From: Phyllobacterium brassicacearum
GTDB lineage: Bacteria; Pseudomonadota; Alphaproteobacteria; Rhizobiales; Rhizobiaceae
Direction: 5' to 3'
Assembly (NCBI RefSeq): GCF_003010955.1
Contig: NZ_PGGO01000003.1
Coordinates: forward strand, 62,001-126,000
Length of the DNA: 64,000 nucleotides
Positions 55,782 through 64,000 of this stretch are shown piece after piece. The translations under genes and the position numbers were made by a program. Under the pieces are notes generated by a model. That model searched no databases. It saw only the letters and a list, made by a program, of their open reading frames with translations, and was not told where the DNA came from. Position 1 is the stretch's first letter, and each line of letters begins with the position of its first letter.

Positions 55782-56917
55782 ACGACTCGGCGGCCTTCCC
55801 GCCAGACCGTACGCACCACCGGAATGTGTTCATCGACGCGAACCCGCACGAGATCGGCACGCTTGCCGATTTCGATCACGCCCCGGTCTTCGAAGCCGAT
55901 GGCCTGTGCAGGGTTCTTGGTCACGAGGCGCACAGCGTCCGGCAGGGTAATGCCGTCGACCGCCTCGCTCAGGAAAAACGTTGATTGGATCAGGCTGAAC
56001 GGGATGTAGTCGGACGAGAGAATGTCGAGATGACCATGTTCGGCCAATTCTCGCGCCGACACATTTCCAGAGTGCGAGCCACCGCGCACCACGTTCGGGG
56101 CGCCCATCAAGACCGCCAGACCTGCTTGCTTTGAAGCTGCCGCAGCCTCAAGCGTCGTCGGAAATTCGGCCACATCAATACCCTGCTCGACGGCTTCGTC
56201 GACATGGGCGGTCGTTGCGTCGTCATGGCTCGCGAGCTTGATGCCTCTCTCACGGCACAAGTCGGATATCGCCTTGCGCTGCGGTCCCGAGTTTTTGGCG
56301 GATTCCGCCATGCGCTTCTCACAGAACAGATTGAAATCATGATCGCTGAGCTTCAGCTTGCGCTGATAGTAATAGGCGTAGGTCTCCAGGTTGACGAACT
56401 GGCGCTGGCCCGGCGCATGGTCCATGAGCGATGCGAGCCGCACACGATCGTCGCCGTCGAAGTAATGGAAACCCTCGAGGCAATCCGGAGCCGATACTTC
56501 GCAACGCAGATGAAAATAGTGGTCCGCGCGCAACCTTCCCTGAATGACACTATCTTCGATCGCGTCGGCAAGTTTACGGATTTCCGGAGCGGACATGTCC
56601 GCGTCCTCGTCCAATCCAACGCGCAGGGCATCCAGCACGGTTGTGATGCCAGACGTGGCGATTTGTGCGTCATGAGCCAGCACAGCCGCGATCGGATTCC
56701 AGCGCACCCGCGGACGCGGCACATAATGGCCTTCGAGGTGGTCGGTGTGCAATTCGATGAGGCCTGGAATGAGATAATCGCCCTCGAAATCCTCGCCACT
56801 GGCAACCGAGCCTTCCGATATATCGGCAATCTTGCCGTCACGGATCACAACCGAGCCAGCGATGACCTCATTTTCGAGAACGATCCTGGCATTGTTCAAA
56901 ATCAATTCGGCGGACAT
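55778..56917 (-). CDS. phnM: Alpha-D-ribose 1-methylphosphonate 5-triphosphate diphosphatase PhnM
   Basis: 379 residues from ATG at 56917. It is an amidohydrolase-type enzyme with the metal motif IELHTDHLEGHYVPRP and a later ASHDDATTAHVDEA. PGLIELH and SDYIPFSLIQ are typical of PhnM. It removes pyrophosphate from the phosphonylated ribose triphosphate made by PhnI. The start lies one base after the DUF1045 stop. The frame is open 31 codons upstream, inside the DUF1045 gene, and was trimmed. Confidence 0.94.
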   Translation of the reverse strand: MSAELILNNARIVLENEVIAGSVVIRDGKIADISEGSVASGEDFEGDYLIPGLIELHTDHLEGHYVPRPRVRWNPIAAVLAHDAQIATSGITTVLDALRVGLDEDADMSAPEIRKLADAIEDSVIQGRLRADHYFHLRCEVSAPDCLEGFHYFDGDDRVRLASLMDHAPGQRQFVNLETYAYYYQRKLKLSDHDFNLFCEKRMAESAKNSGPQRKAISDLCRERGIKLASHDDATTAHVDEAVEQGIDVAEFPTTLEAAAASKQAGLAVLMGAPNVVRGGSHSGNVSARELAEHGHLDILSSDYIPFSLIQSTFFLSEAVDGITLPDAVRLVTKNPAQAIGFEDRGVIEIGKRADLVRVRVDEHIPVVRTVWREGRRVV

Positions 56918-56918
56918 T

Positions 56919-57626
56919 TTAGGCAGTCTTTCTTCGGTTGGTTCCTGCGAGCGGATGAAGCGAGTGTATCTCGAACGGAAAACCGCGCTCGGCTTCCGTA
57001 AACAGCGCAAGATTGTTTATTTCGACCGGCTCTTCGAGAACCGGCTCAAGGAATTCGGTGAGGATGTGTTCGATTTTTGGCCGGTCGCGTTCAGGCACCG
57101 GACCGGTCAATGTCATATGAAACCGAAAGTCTTCGAAAACATAGGGGTAACCCCACTGTTCGAGATTTCGGCGCTGCGCAATGCTCATGGTCTCAGGATT
57201 GCGACGTTTGATCTCTTTTTCGCTGGGCGGGGCGCGAAACCGATCAAACGCAACAACCACATCATTTGCCAGCTGATTGAGATTGTCGAGAGGCTCTGTG
57301 GGGACAAGTGCAAAAAAACCGTCAAGGCATGCAATCTGCAATTTCGGAATCTCAACCGGATCCATGGAAGAGGCAAAATGCATCAAGGCCGACAGGAGTT
57401 CGCGCTCCTCGACGCCATCGACGAGATGGAACGGCGCTTTCAGAGTAGCGTGGAAACCATAGCGGCGCGGCGACTCAGTCAATTGCGCGAAATCCTCATG
57501 CGCCAGGTCACGGATCTGCGGTGCTTTCACCGGTTGGCCCGTAAACGCGTTCCGGCCAAGCCAGTTCGCCGCCACTTTGAGCAGCGGATCGCTTGAAGGC
57601 GGCGTGAAATAGATTGCATAGCGCAT
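56919..57626 (-). CDS. DUF1045 phosphonate-cluster protein, 2H phosphoesterase-like
   Basis: 235 residues. Two HxT motifs, His59 in YGFHATLKAPF and His170 in FRFHMTLTGPV, are about 110 residues apart, which is the hallmark of 2H phosphoesterases that act on cyclic or 2'-phosphates. The family is found in C-P lyase operons. PhnP opens the cyclic phosphate of the ribose intermediate in E. coli; a 2H enzyme could do that step in operons lacking phnP. No phnP is seen in this window. This assignment of role is inference. Confidence 0.85.
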   Translation of the reverse strand: MRYAIYFTPPSSDPLLKVAANWLGRNAFTGQPVKAPQIRDLAHEDFAQLTESPRRYGFHATLKAPFHLVDGVEERELLSALMHFASSMDPVEIPKLQIACLDGFFALVPTEPLDNLNQLANDVVVAFDRFRAPPSEKEIKRRNPETMSIAQRRNLEQWGYPYVFEDFRFHMTLTGPVPERDRPKIEHILTEFLEPVLEEPVEINNLALFTEAERGFPFEIHSLHPLAGTNRRKTA

Positions 57627-57693
57627 TTTGATTCCTCGGGAGCACTCTCGCGTTACGCTCCGATTATGACAAGCCTTTGAACCTGATCGTACC

Positions 57694-59028
57694 TCAATGC
57701 TGTTGCTTTCCCATCAAGCGTGAACGAAGCGCATTGGATATGTTGTCGAAAATGAAGATGACGGCCAGTATGAGCACCACCATGTAGGCGACATTGTGCC
57801 AATTGGTGTTCGTGCGCATGGCTTCCCACAGCTTGAGACCGATGCCGCCTGCCCCCACCGCGCCGATGATGGTCGCCGACCGTGTGTTTGACTCCCAGAA
57901 ATAGAGTGCCTGGCTAGCAAAAACCGGCAGGACCTGAGGAACGACACCATAACGCTGCACATTCATCGGCGAAGCGCCGACGGATTTGACACCCTCGCGC
58001 TGTTTGTCATCAATGTTTTCCAAGGTTTCGGAATAGACCTTCCCGAGCGTGCCCGTGTCGGTGAAGAAAATCGCCGAAATACCGGCAAGCGGACCTGGAC
58101 CGAACGCGCGGGTGAAAAACAGCGCCCAGATCAGCATGTCGACCGATCGCAGAAAATCGAAGAAACGCTTGGTGATCTGATTGGCAAAGAAATTCGGCAT
58201 GATGTTGCGGGCAGCGACAAAGGCGAATGGAAACGCAACAAGTGACGCCAGCAATGTTCCCATGAAAGCCATGACGATGGTCTGCAGCAGCTTCGTCCAG
58301 ACATCGCCATGCTGCCATGACGAATTGTACCAGATATTGTTGAAGGCCAGAGCTGCATTCGACATTTCTGGTTTGATACGCTCACCGCTGATCATCAGCG
58401 AAGCCACCTCGCCGAAAGATTTGTTCCAGAATGGCGAGCTTGTATCGAAGACGAAATTCGCCCATCCGAGAAAACGGCGGCTGACCACAACGCGTTCGGG
58501 AATGATATCCGCCTGTCCCGCAAAACCGAAGTCGACCGTAACCTGGTCCTCCTTGAGCGCCGCCCATTTGGGCATCGTTCCCTGAGGCTTCGCGCCATCC
58601 GCTTCTATCAAGACTGTCAGGCTTTCGCCGCCGCGTGTCGCAATCACGCGTTGATCATTGATATCAAGCGATTGCCCGCTGCCAAAAAGCACCGTCACAT
58701 TGTTGCCGGCCTGAACCACCCAGTCCGGCTTTGGATTGTCTCCAAGCTCCGAGAACCGGGGATAGGACACTGTCGTCGCTGTCGGAGACATGCGTACCGT
58801 TGTCCGGATCGCGTACGATACCCAATCGCGCGCATAGAGTTCAGCGCGCTGCCATTGGCCGCTCGCAAGCACGGTGCCAATGGAAAAGAACCACCAGCAA
58901 TAGAGGATATAGAGGATAACTCCGGCACCGATGATCAACGGCATGAAGCGCTTCCAGACGGGCGGATTGAAGACAACTGGATACCTGGCCTCGAAATCGG
59001 CAACCGCCGCGGAAGAAATGGCGTTCAT
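57694..59028 (-). CDS. phnE: Phosphonate ABC transporter permease PhnE (long, with periplasmic insert)
   Basis: 444 residues from ATG at 59028, which overlaps the stop of the first phnE (ATGA). One helix at about 30-52 is followed by a polar region of about 150 residues (RMSPTATTVSYPRFSEL to VVVSRRFLGWANF) that should lie in the periplasm, and then the permease core with GASPMNVQRYGVVPQVLP (ATPase-docking loop) and SATIIGAVGAGGIG. Ordinary PhnE proteins have about 260-290 residues, so the insert is notable. The two permeases with PhnC and PhnD import phosphonates or phosphate. Confidence 0.9.
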   Translation of the reverse strand: MNAISSAAVADFEARYPVVFNPPVWKRFMPLIIGAGVILYILYCWWFFSIGTVLASGQWQRAELYARDWVSYAIRTTVRMSPTATTVSYPRFSELGDNPKPDWVVQAGNNVTVLFGSGQSLDINDQRVIATRGGESLTVLIEADGAKPQGTMPKWAALKEDQVTVDFGFAGQADIIPERVVVSRRFLGWANFVFDTSSPFWNKSFGEVASLMISGERIKPEMSNAALAFNNIWYNSSWQHGDVWTKLLQTIVMAFMGTLLASLVAFPFAFVAARNIMPNFFANQITKRFFDFLRSVDMLIWALFFTRAFGPGPLAGISAIFFTDTGTLGKVYSETLENIDDKQREGVKSVGASPMNVQRYGVVPQVLPVFASQALYFWESNTRSATIIGAVGAGGIGLKLWEAMRTNTNWHNVAYMVVLILAVIFIFDNISNALRSRLMGKQQH

Positions 59029-59993
59029 GATTGTTTCCCACCGAAGGCGAATGCCTGATTGCCGACGAGACGACGGCGCAACCACGCAGAAAATTGATCG
59101 ACTGCTATGATCGTCACCAGGAGCAACAGCACGATGGCGAGCGTCTTTGCCTGATGGCCACGGCTTATCGACAACCGCAACTCCTCGCCGATACCGCCAC
59201 CTCCGACGGCACCGATGATGGTCGAGGCACGGACATTGATCTCCAGGCGCAGCAAGGCATAGGACATGAAGTTTGGCATCACCTGAGGAACGATGCCGAA
59301 ACCGACCCGCTCGAACCAGTTCGCCCCGACAGCCCGCAACCCCTCATCTGCCCTCATGTCGGCATTCTCGACAACTTCGAAGAACAGCTTTCCAAGCGCA
59401 CCGATCGTGTGAATGCCGACAGCAAACATCGCCGGGATTGGTCCAAGCGACAGGATCGCAGCAAAGAAGCCGGCGATGACGATTTCCGGGAATGCGCGGA
59501 GGATCTCCATATAGCGTCGCACGACCCACCGGACCAACTTGTTCTTGACCAGATTTTTGGCGGCGAGAAAGCAGAGAAGGAAACCGAAGATGAAACCAAT
59601 CAGCGTGGAAAGGATCGCAATATTGAGCGTTTCCAGCATTTTGTAGAAGTATTCCGGAATGTAGAGTCCGCCGAAAAGATAAATTCGACCTTCCGGATAA
59701 TCATATTTCAGGCTGCCGTCGAAATATGGCGACGGCAAATCGAAGAGGGCGCGCCAGACTTCCCAGCCATCGCGTGGAATGAGATCACCTGCGAAATCAA
59801 AGAAATGCGGTAGACGATCGAAAAACTTACCCGCATTCGACTCATTGGCGAACCAGAGCGAGCCAGCCACAGTGACGAGGAGGCAGACCGAAATCAGCCA
59901 GGAATAGACACGTCGGCGCCCAGCAAGTTCCTGCCAATGCCGTTCGATCTGAATGCCATCGGGCGAAAGCTCGGTGGAAATGGCTCGGCTCAT
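59025..59993 (-). CDS. phnE: Phosphonate ABC transporter permease PhnE
   Basis: 322 residues from ATG at 59993 with AAGGA upstream (TTG at 59996 is the only nearby alternative). It has an N-terminal helix at about 36-52 and a permease core with the docking loop GANWFERVGFGIVPQVMPNF and ASTIIGAVGGGGIGEEL. It is separated from phnD by 71 bases that contain a strong terminator-like hairpin, so its expression probably depends on read-through. It forms the heterodimer with the longer permease downstream. Confidence 0.92.
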   Translation of the reverse strand: MSRAISTELSPDGIQIERHWQELAGRRRVYSWLISVCLLVTVAGSLWFANESNAGKFFDRLPHFFDFAGDLIPRDGWEVWRALFDLPSPYFDGSLKYDYPEGRIYLFGGLYIPEYFYKMLETLNIAILSTLIGFIFGFLLCFLAAKNLVKNKLVRWVVRRYMEILRAFPEIVIAGFFAAILSLGPIPAMFAVGIHTIGALGKLFFEVVENADMRADEGLRAVGANWFERVGFGIVPQVMPNFMSYALLRLEINVRASTIIGAVGGGGIGEELRLSISRGHQAKTLAIVLLLLVTIIAVDQFSAWLRRRLVGNQAFAFGGKQS

Positions 59994-60014
59994 CAATCTA
60001 TCCTTCCGAAGCGC

Positions 60015-60050
60015 AAAAAATCACGGCCAGTTCCCCGGAACTGGCCGTGA
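60015..60050 (-). terminator. Intra-operon terminator/attenuator after phnD
   Basis: On the minus strand a perfect 14-bp inverted repeat (60037-60050 with 60021-60034, arm TCACGGCCAGTTCC, two bases between) ends in six T residues (60015-60020), 14 bases after the phnD stop. It is a full Rho-independent terminator placed inside the operon, between phnD and the permease genes. Confidence 0.88.
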
Positions 60051-60064
60051 TCAAGCTTTGAAAA

Positions 60065-60979
60065 TTATCCGCCGATCTGCGCCTTACGGGCGTCGATGAT
60101 TGGCTGATAGAACTCTGTGTTCACTTCTGTGTAGCCCTTGAAATCACCGCCCATTGTGGAGGCAAAGCAGGCCGGATCGGACTTCGGCAGGTTCATCATG
60201 TAGTCTTTGAATTTGGCCTTAAGGTCGCTATTGAGCGAAGTGCGGACCACGATCGGGCCGTTCGGAATGAGCGGCGACTTCCACAGTTCGACAAAATCCT
60301 TCATGTCGATCAGGCCCTTGTCGACCATCTTACGCAGATTGCCCGACGTGTAACCTTCATCAAACTTGCCTACGCCCGAACCGAATGTGGTGCCGGCATC
60401 GAACTTGCCGTCCTTTACGGCCAATACGAGGTTCTCATGACCGCCGCCGAAGCCAGTTTCACTGAAATAGTCCTTGACCGAAGTCTTGATGTCCTTTGGC
60501 AGAGAGGTCACTGGAATGAGGTAGCCAGAGGTTGAGTCCGGATCGGCGAATCCCAGCTTCTTGCCCTTCATGTCGGCGAGCGTCTTGATGCCGCTGTCCT
60601 TGCGCGCAACCATGATTGAATAGTAGCCGGTGGCGCCATCTGTCTGAATAGTAGTCAGGATTGGTTCCACTGCCTTCGGATTGGTGAGGTAGATTTTCGC
60701 GAAACCGGATGCACCAAGCTCTGCATAATCGAGCGTGCCGCCGAGCAGACCCTGGATAACGCCATCATAGTCCGTAGCCGGGAAGAGCTTTACGTCCTTC
60801 ACGCCGAGAACTTTCGGGAGCTGATCGACGACGCACTGGTAATTGCGCAGACGGTCGGCTTCATTCTCTCCGCCGATGATGCCAACGCGGAATGTTTCGA
60901 GGTTTTCGGCACGGGCCATCGATCCGGCCAGCATGGCGCCGATCGCGATAGCGCTGAGAAGGGCTTTCTTGAGCAACAT
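60065..60979 (-). CDS. phnD: Phosphonate ABC transporter substrate-binding protein PhnD
   Basis: 304 residues with a signal peptide (ALLSAIAIGAMLAGSMARA, cleaved near residue 24). The PhnD/ThiY-type pattern includes FRVGIIGGENEADRLRN, GVIQGLLGGTLDYAELGASGF and ADPDSTSGYLIP, the region that holds the phosphonate group in known structures. It is periplasmic. It lies 79 bases downstream of phnC and is followed by the terminator-like hairpin, which would favour high PhnD over permease levels. Confidence 0.93.
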   Translation of the reverse strand: MLLKKALLSAIAIGAMLAGSMARAENLETFRVGIIGGENEADRLRNYQCVVDQLPKVLGVKDVKLFPATDYDGVIQGLLGGTLDYAELGASGFAKIYLTNPKAVEPILTTIQTDGATGYYSIMVARKDSGIKTLADMKGKKLGFADPDSTSGYLIPVTSLPKDIKTSVKDYFSETGFGGGHENLVLAVKDGKFDAGTTFGSGVGKFDEGYTSGNLRKMVDKGLIDMKDFVELWKSPLIPNGPIVVRTSLNSDLKAKFKDYMMNLPKSDPACFASTMGGDFKGYTEVNTEFYQPIIDARKAQIGG

Positions 60980-61058
60980 AATTCTCTCCTGTCAAACGTC
61001 CAGATGGGTTTGTTTTTGTGCATATGAGCCCGTACGTGGGCGAGCCGATCTCTTGCGC

Positions 61059-61892
61059 CTAACGCGCAGCCAGAATGGCCTCAAGCTCAGGAATTGGCTT
61101 TCGCGAGCCGCGGCCGATGCTTGTCGATGTGATTGCTTCTGAAAATGCGTCCTTGATACCGTCAGCACCATAAATCCGGCGCGCGGCAAGCTCTGTCAGG
61201 TCGTCGGGCGTGCCGTCGAAGACGACCTTTCCACCCTGCATGCCGATGATGCGTGAGCAGAAATGCCGCGCCGTGTCGAGCGTGTGCAAATTGGTAATGA
61301 CTGTCAGACCTTCTTTCTCGTTGATGTCACGTAGCGACTCCATCACCACTTGCGCGTTGCGCGGATCGAGTGAGGCGATGGGCTCATCGGCAAGAATGAT
61401 CTTGGGGTTCTGCAAAAGGGCGCGGGCAATGGCGACACGCTGCTGCTGTCCGCCCGAAAGTGTTCCAGCCCGCTGCAACGCCGTCTTGACGATATCCAGC
61501 CGCTCCAGGGCGGCGATGGCCATCGCACGTTCCTCGCGGGAAAACATCCCCAGGAGGCTCTTGATCGTCGATCGATGATTGAGCCGGCCAAGAAGCACAT
61601 TGGTCAGCACATCAAGGCGTGGCACAAGGTTGAACTGCTGGAAGATCATCGCGCAGTCACGCTGCCAATTGCGCAACTCCGAGCCTTTCAATTGCGCTAC
61701 ATTTGTCCCGTCGAAAAAGATGGAGCCTTCCGAGGGATCGACCAACCGGTTGATCATGCGCAAGAGCGTCGATTTTCCCGCGCCTGAACGCCCGATAACC
61801 CCAACCATCTGGCCTTGCGGGATCTCCAAACTGACGTTGTCGATGGCAGTGAATTTGCCAAAACGCCGCGTCACATTTTCAATCTTCAACAT
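61059..61892 (-). CDS. phnC: Phosphonate ABC transporter ATPase PhnC
   Basis: 277 residues from ATG at 61892 (AGGGA seven bases upstream). ATPase motifs are complete: Walker [18 protein letters not shown], signature [15 protein letters not shown], Walker [14 protein letters not shown]. It energises import through the two PhnE subunits. The frame continues upstream to 62081 over the Pho box region and into the transferase gene, without homology, and was trimmed. A Pho box lies 65-82 bases upstream, so this is the first gene of a phosphate-regulated unit. Confidence 0.94.
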   Translation of the reverse strand: MLKIENVTRRFGKFTAIDNVSLEIPQGQMVGVIGRSGAGKSTLLRMINRLVDPSEGSIFFDGTNVAQLKGSELRNWQRDCAMIFQQFNLVPRLDVLTNVLLGRLNHRSTIKSLLGMFSREERAMAIAALERLDIVKTALQRAGTLSGGQQQRVAIARALLQNPKIILADEPIASLDPRNAQVVMESLRDINEKEGLTVITNLHTLDTARHFCSRIIGMQGGKVVFDGTPDDLTELAARRIYGADGIKDAFSEAITSTSIGRGSRKPIPELEAILAAR

Positions 61893-61956
61893 CAGACAAT
61901 CCCTTTTGGCGTCGCTCAGTCCTAGGACACCTATGTGAAGGTGCGATGGCATTTTC

Positions 61957-61974
61957 ATTTCAGTTGAATGACAA
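61957..61974 (-). promoter_or_regulatory. Pho box upstream of phnC
   Basis: On the minus strand TTGTCAT, a 4-base spacer (TCAA), and CTGAAAT form an 11-base-spaced direct repeat close to the PhoB consensus CTGTCAT-N4-CTGTCAT (12 of 14 half-site bases plausible by eye: TTGTCAT differs by one base, CTGAAAT by two). It lies 65 bases before the phnC start in the only gap of the operon large enough for a promoter. Sinorhizobium phn/pho transport genes are known to be under PhoB. Confidence 0.6.
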
Positions 61975-61990
61975 CTGTGTAACGGCTGGT

Positions 61991-62605
61991 TCAGGCCGAA
62001 TGCTTCTCGATAAATGCCTCGATATTCAGCTTGCGGAAGTCGTTGAGAGCATTGCGCAATTTTGCGTGATCCCAATCCCACCAGGCCAGAGCTTGCAGCC
62101 GCCCTGCCGTTCTTCCATCAAAGCGATCGCGGATCTTGCGGGCCGGGACACCACCGACAATCGTATAGGGAGCGACATCCCTGGATACGACAGCCCCTGC
62201 CCCGATGACCGCGCCATCGCCCACGTTCACCCCCGGCAGGACGGTTGCCCCATGGCCGATCCACACATCGTGACCAATCGTGACAAGATTTGTGCGGCGC
62301 CATTCGAAAAATTCGTCGTCAACGCCAGCGCCATCCCAATAGTCTTCGGAACGATAGGTGAAATGATGCAGAGTCGGACGCCACGTTGGATGATTTGGCG
62401 CATTGATACGCACATTCGAGGCAACATTGGCGAACTTACCGATCCTCGCACACCAGACAGCTCCGTCCTGCATGATGTACGAGTAATCGCCGAGCGTAGC
62501 TTCGATGATGCGGCAGCGCTCGGCGATCTCCGTGTAGCGCCCAAGCTCGCAGTCATGAACCGAAGCGGTTTCATGAATGAGCGGCGTTTCTGAGAGCCGC
62601 GTCAT
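61991..62605 (-). CDS. Phosphonate-cluster hexapeptide-repeat acetyltransferase family protein
   Basis: 204 residues. The left-handed beta-helix repeats are [19 protein letters not shown] and [18 protein letters not shown], ending in [13 protein letters not shown] loop with [17 protein letters not shown] and the C-terminal [16 protein letters not shown] fit the phosphonate-associated transferase family found in C-P lyase operons. It may acetylate aminophosphonates or an intermediate; this is not proven. The ATG overlaps the phnL stop (62602-62605). Confidence 0.88.
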   Translation of the reverse strand: MTRLSETPLIHETASVHDCELGRYTEIAERCRIIEATLGDYSYIMQDGAVWCARIGKFANVASNVRINAPNHPTWRPTLHHFTYRSEDYWDGAGVDDEFFEWRRTNLVTIGHDVWIGHGATVLPGVNVGDGAVIGAGAVVSRDVAPYTIVGGVPARKIRDRFDGRTAGRLQALAWWDWDHAKLRNALNDFRKLNIEAFIEKHSA

Positions 62606-63312
62606 GCCGATGCCTCGCTGGGCACCGAAAACGCTGTGACATCGATGATCCGGTCGGCCACTGCTTCCCGGACATCGTCATCGTGAAAAATCCCGAGCAT
62701 GGCAACGCCGGCTGCCTTCTTCTGCTGGATCATCGAGACGACGACATCGCGGTTTTTGGCATCAAGCGACGCAGTCGGCTCATCAAGCAGCAGGATTGGA
62801 TGGTCTGTGATGAAACCGCGGGCAATATTCACCCGCTGCTGTTCCCCCCCCGAAAAGGTTGCGGGCGGTAGCGACCACAAACGCTCCGGCAGATTAAGTC
62901 CGCCGAGCAAAGATGCAGCTCTGTCGCGAGCCTCGTTGCGATCGGCGCCACGCGCAACCAACGGTTCCGCCACGACATCCAATGCGGAAACGCGTGGTAC
63001 GGTGCGAAGAAACTGGCTGACATAGCCGATGATGTCACGGCGAATGCCGAGCATTGTTCGCGGATCGGCACTGGCGACGTCAACCAGGCGGTCCCGATAT
63101 GGAATGATGATCTGCCCGGCATCCACGGCGTAGTTGCCATAGACCATCTTCAGGATCGAACTCTTGCCAGCCCCGGACGGACCGCCGAGAACAGCGCACT
63201 CGCCTGCCTTAATGGAAAAGGTCACATTTGCGACCACCGGCAGGCGAATGCCGTCACGCAAGTGCATGGTGAAACTCTTGGCGACATCGGAAACAACGAG
63301 AGGTGTCGGCAT
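62602..63312 (-). CDS. phnL: C-P lyase complex ATPase PhnL
   Basis: 236 residues. ATPase motifs are Walker [13 protein letters not shown], signature [15 protein letters not shown] and Walker [13 protein letters not shown], and [13 protein letters not shown] is typical of PhnL. Although it looks like an ABC ATPase, PhnL is part of the soluble C-P lyase machinery (PhnGHIJKL) and not of the importer. It starts eight bases after phnK ends. Confidence 0.92.
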   Translation of the reverse strand: MPTPLVVSDVAKSFTMHLRDGIRLPVVANVTFSIKAGECAVLGGPSGAGKSSILKMVYGNYAVDAGQIIIPYRDRLVDVASADPRTMLGIRRDIIGYVSQFLRTVPRVSALDVVAEPLVARGADRNEARDRAASLLGGLNLPERLWSLPPATFSGGEQQRVNIARGFITDHPILLLDEPTASLDAKNRDVVVSMIQQKKAAGVAMLGIFHDDDVREAVADRIIDVTAFSVPSEASA

Positions 63313-63320
63313 GATTTCTC

Positions 63321-64000
63321 CTAGACCTGCAGGATGGAAGAAACGAGAAGCTGCGTGTAGGGCGCCTGCGGATCGTCCAGCACCCGGTCGGTAAGACCGG
63401 TCTCGACAATGTGGCCGTCCTTCATCACCATCATCCGGTGCGAAAGCAGACGCGCCACCGCAAGATCGTGCGTCACTACGATGGCCGCCAGACCGAGGTC
63501 GCTAACTAGGCCACGCAGGAGATCGAGCAACCGTGCCTGTACTGAAACATCAAGTCCGCCGGTCGGTTCATCCATGAAGACGAGACGCGGGTTGGTGACC
63601 AGGTTGCGGGCAATCTGCAGCCGTTGACGCATACCGCCGGAAAACGCACGTGGCTGATCGTCGATCCGGTCTTCGGCAATTTCGACGCGTCCCAGCCAGT
63701 CGGTTGCGGTCGCACGGATCTTGCCATAGTGCCGGTCACCGACGGCCATCAACCGCTCGCCCACATTAGCGCCCGCAGAAACGGTCATGCGCAGGCCGTC
63801 CGCCGGGTTCTGGTGAACGAAACCCCAGTCGGTGCGCATCAGGAAACGCCGTTCCGCCTCGCTCAGACGATAGAGGTCGCGGAACTGGCTATCACGCATG
63901 CGGTATTCCACCGAGCCTGCGGAAGGTGCGAGACGCGTCGCCAGACAATTCAGAAGCGTGGTCTTTCCCGAACCAGACTCGCCCACGATGGCCAGCACCT
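63321..64000 (-). CDS. phnK: C-P lyase complex ATPase PhnK (5' end outside window)
   Basis: About 226 residues of the C-terminal part; the frame is open through the right edge. Walker A is GESGSGKTTLLNCLATRL, close to the edge, so about 30 residues are missing at the N-terminus. Other motifs are FSGGMRQRLQIARNL and LVFMDEPTGGLDVSVQARLLD. The segment VHQNPADGLRM is typical of PhnK, which docks on the PhnJ subunits of C-P lyase. The genes phnF-phnJ are expected beyond 64000. Confidence 0.92.
   Translation of the reverse strand, partial: VLAIVGESGSGKTTLLNCLATRLAPSAGSVEYRMRDSQFRDLYRLSEAERRFLMRTDWGFVHQNPADGLRMTVSAGANVGERLMAVGDRHYGKIRATATDWLGRVEIAEDRIDDQPRAFSGGMRQRLQIARNLVTNPRLVFMDEPTGGLDVSVQARLLDLLRGLVSDLGLAAIVVTHDLAVARLLSHRMMVMKDGHIVETGLTDRVLDDPQAPYTQLLVSSILQV

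Noticed and set aside
61893-62081. Upstream extension of phnC.
   Set aside because: It crosses the Pho box and enters the transferase gene; the ATG at 61892 has a proper ribosome site and a normal PhnC N-terminus.

Overview
The window looks like a chromosomal segment of an alphaproteobacterium of the order Hyphomicrobiales, close to the Brucella/Ochrobactrum/Phyllobacterium group. This is inferred from a BA14K-family protein, an Omp2b-type porin, a GGAAC-N16-CGTT (EcfG/RpoE2-type) promoter, a class II DAHP synthase, and a C-P lyase (phn) operon in the rhizobial arrangement with a DUF1045 gene and a hexapeptide transferase. No genus can be fixed from the sequence alone. No rRNA, tRNA, CRISPR array or intact insertion sequence was seen. 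The only mobile-looking DNA is a small palindromic element at about 18985-19256.

Layout. 1-735: C-terminal end of a large coiled-coil-like protein, closed by a good terminator. 847-4556 (minus): a Mla-type lipid transport operon (mlaE with fused STAS domain, mlaF, mlaD, outer-membrane-type lipoprotein). 4614-7781: enolase-superfamily epimerase, MFS carrier, RDD membrane protein. 7793-9686: glycosyltransferase and LpxH-like phosphoesterase pair. 9905-18913: malic enzyme maeB, DUF2865 protein, gltX, an ABC exporter, nadE, dgkA. 18985-19256: MITE-like palindrome, then a GFA-family protein, nhaA, a cyclase remnant and class II DAHP synthase. 22932-27482: hydrolase, gor, DUF2059 protein, rpiA, gph. 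27635-34336: a BA14K protein behind an EcfG-type promoter, then the most system-like block: a circularly permuted ATP-grasp ligase, an alpha-E protein, a transglutaminase and an Anbu proteasome-like protease, met by a convergent L,D-transpeptidase gene.

34582-41668: DUF971 protein, moaA, an EamA transporter, mobA and mobB (molybdenum cofactor genes, partly overlapping), then an amino-acid ABC transporter lacking a local ATPase gene, and a GST. 41677-49774: penicillin-acylase-type hydrolase, HIBADH-family dehydrogenase, Lrp regulator, an overlapping nuclease/GST/uracil-DNA-glycosylase-like operon, a DivJ/PleC-like histidine kinase and DoxX. 49814-53709: divergent cobT and cobS, DUF1289, a PerP-like aspartic protease and dusA. 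54028-55071: a porin interrupted by an in-frame TAA. 55155-64000 (minus): the phosphonate cluster, transcribed phnK, phnL, transferase, then a Pho-box-preceded phnC, phnD, phnE, phnE, DUF1045, phnM, phnN. phnK runs off the right edge, so the remaining C-P lyase genes probably lie just outside.

Most of the window is ordinary core chromosome. The points worth a second look are the ATP-grasp/alpha-E/transglutaminase/Anbu block (known as a conserved association, but with no established substrate that I know of), the porin nonsense codon, the palindromic element whose flanking TA plus first base forms a neighbour's stop codon, and the regulatory sites of the phn operon.
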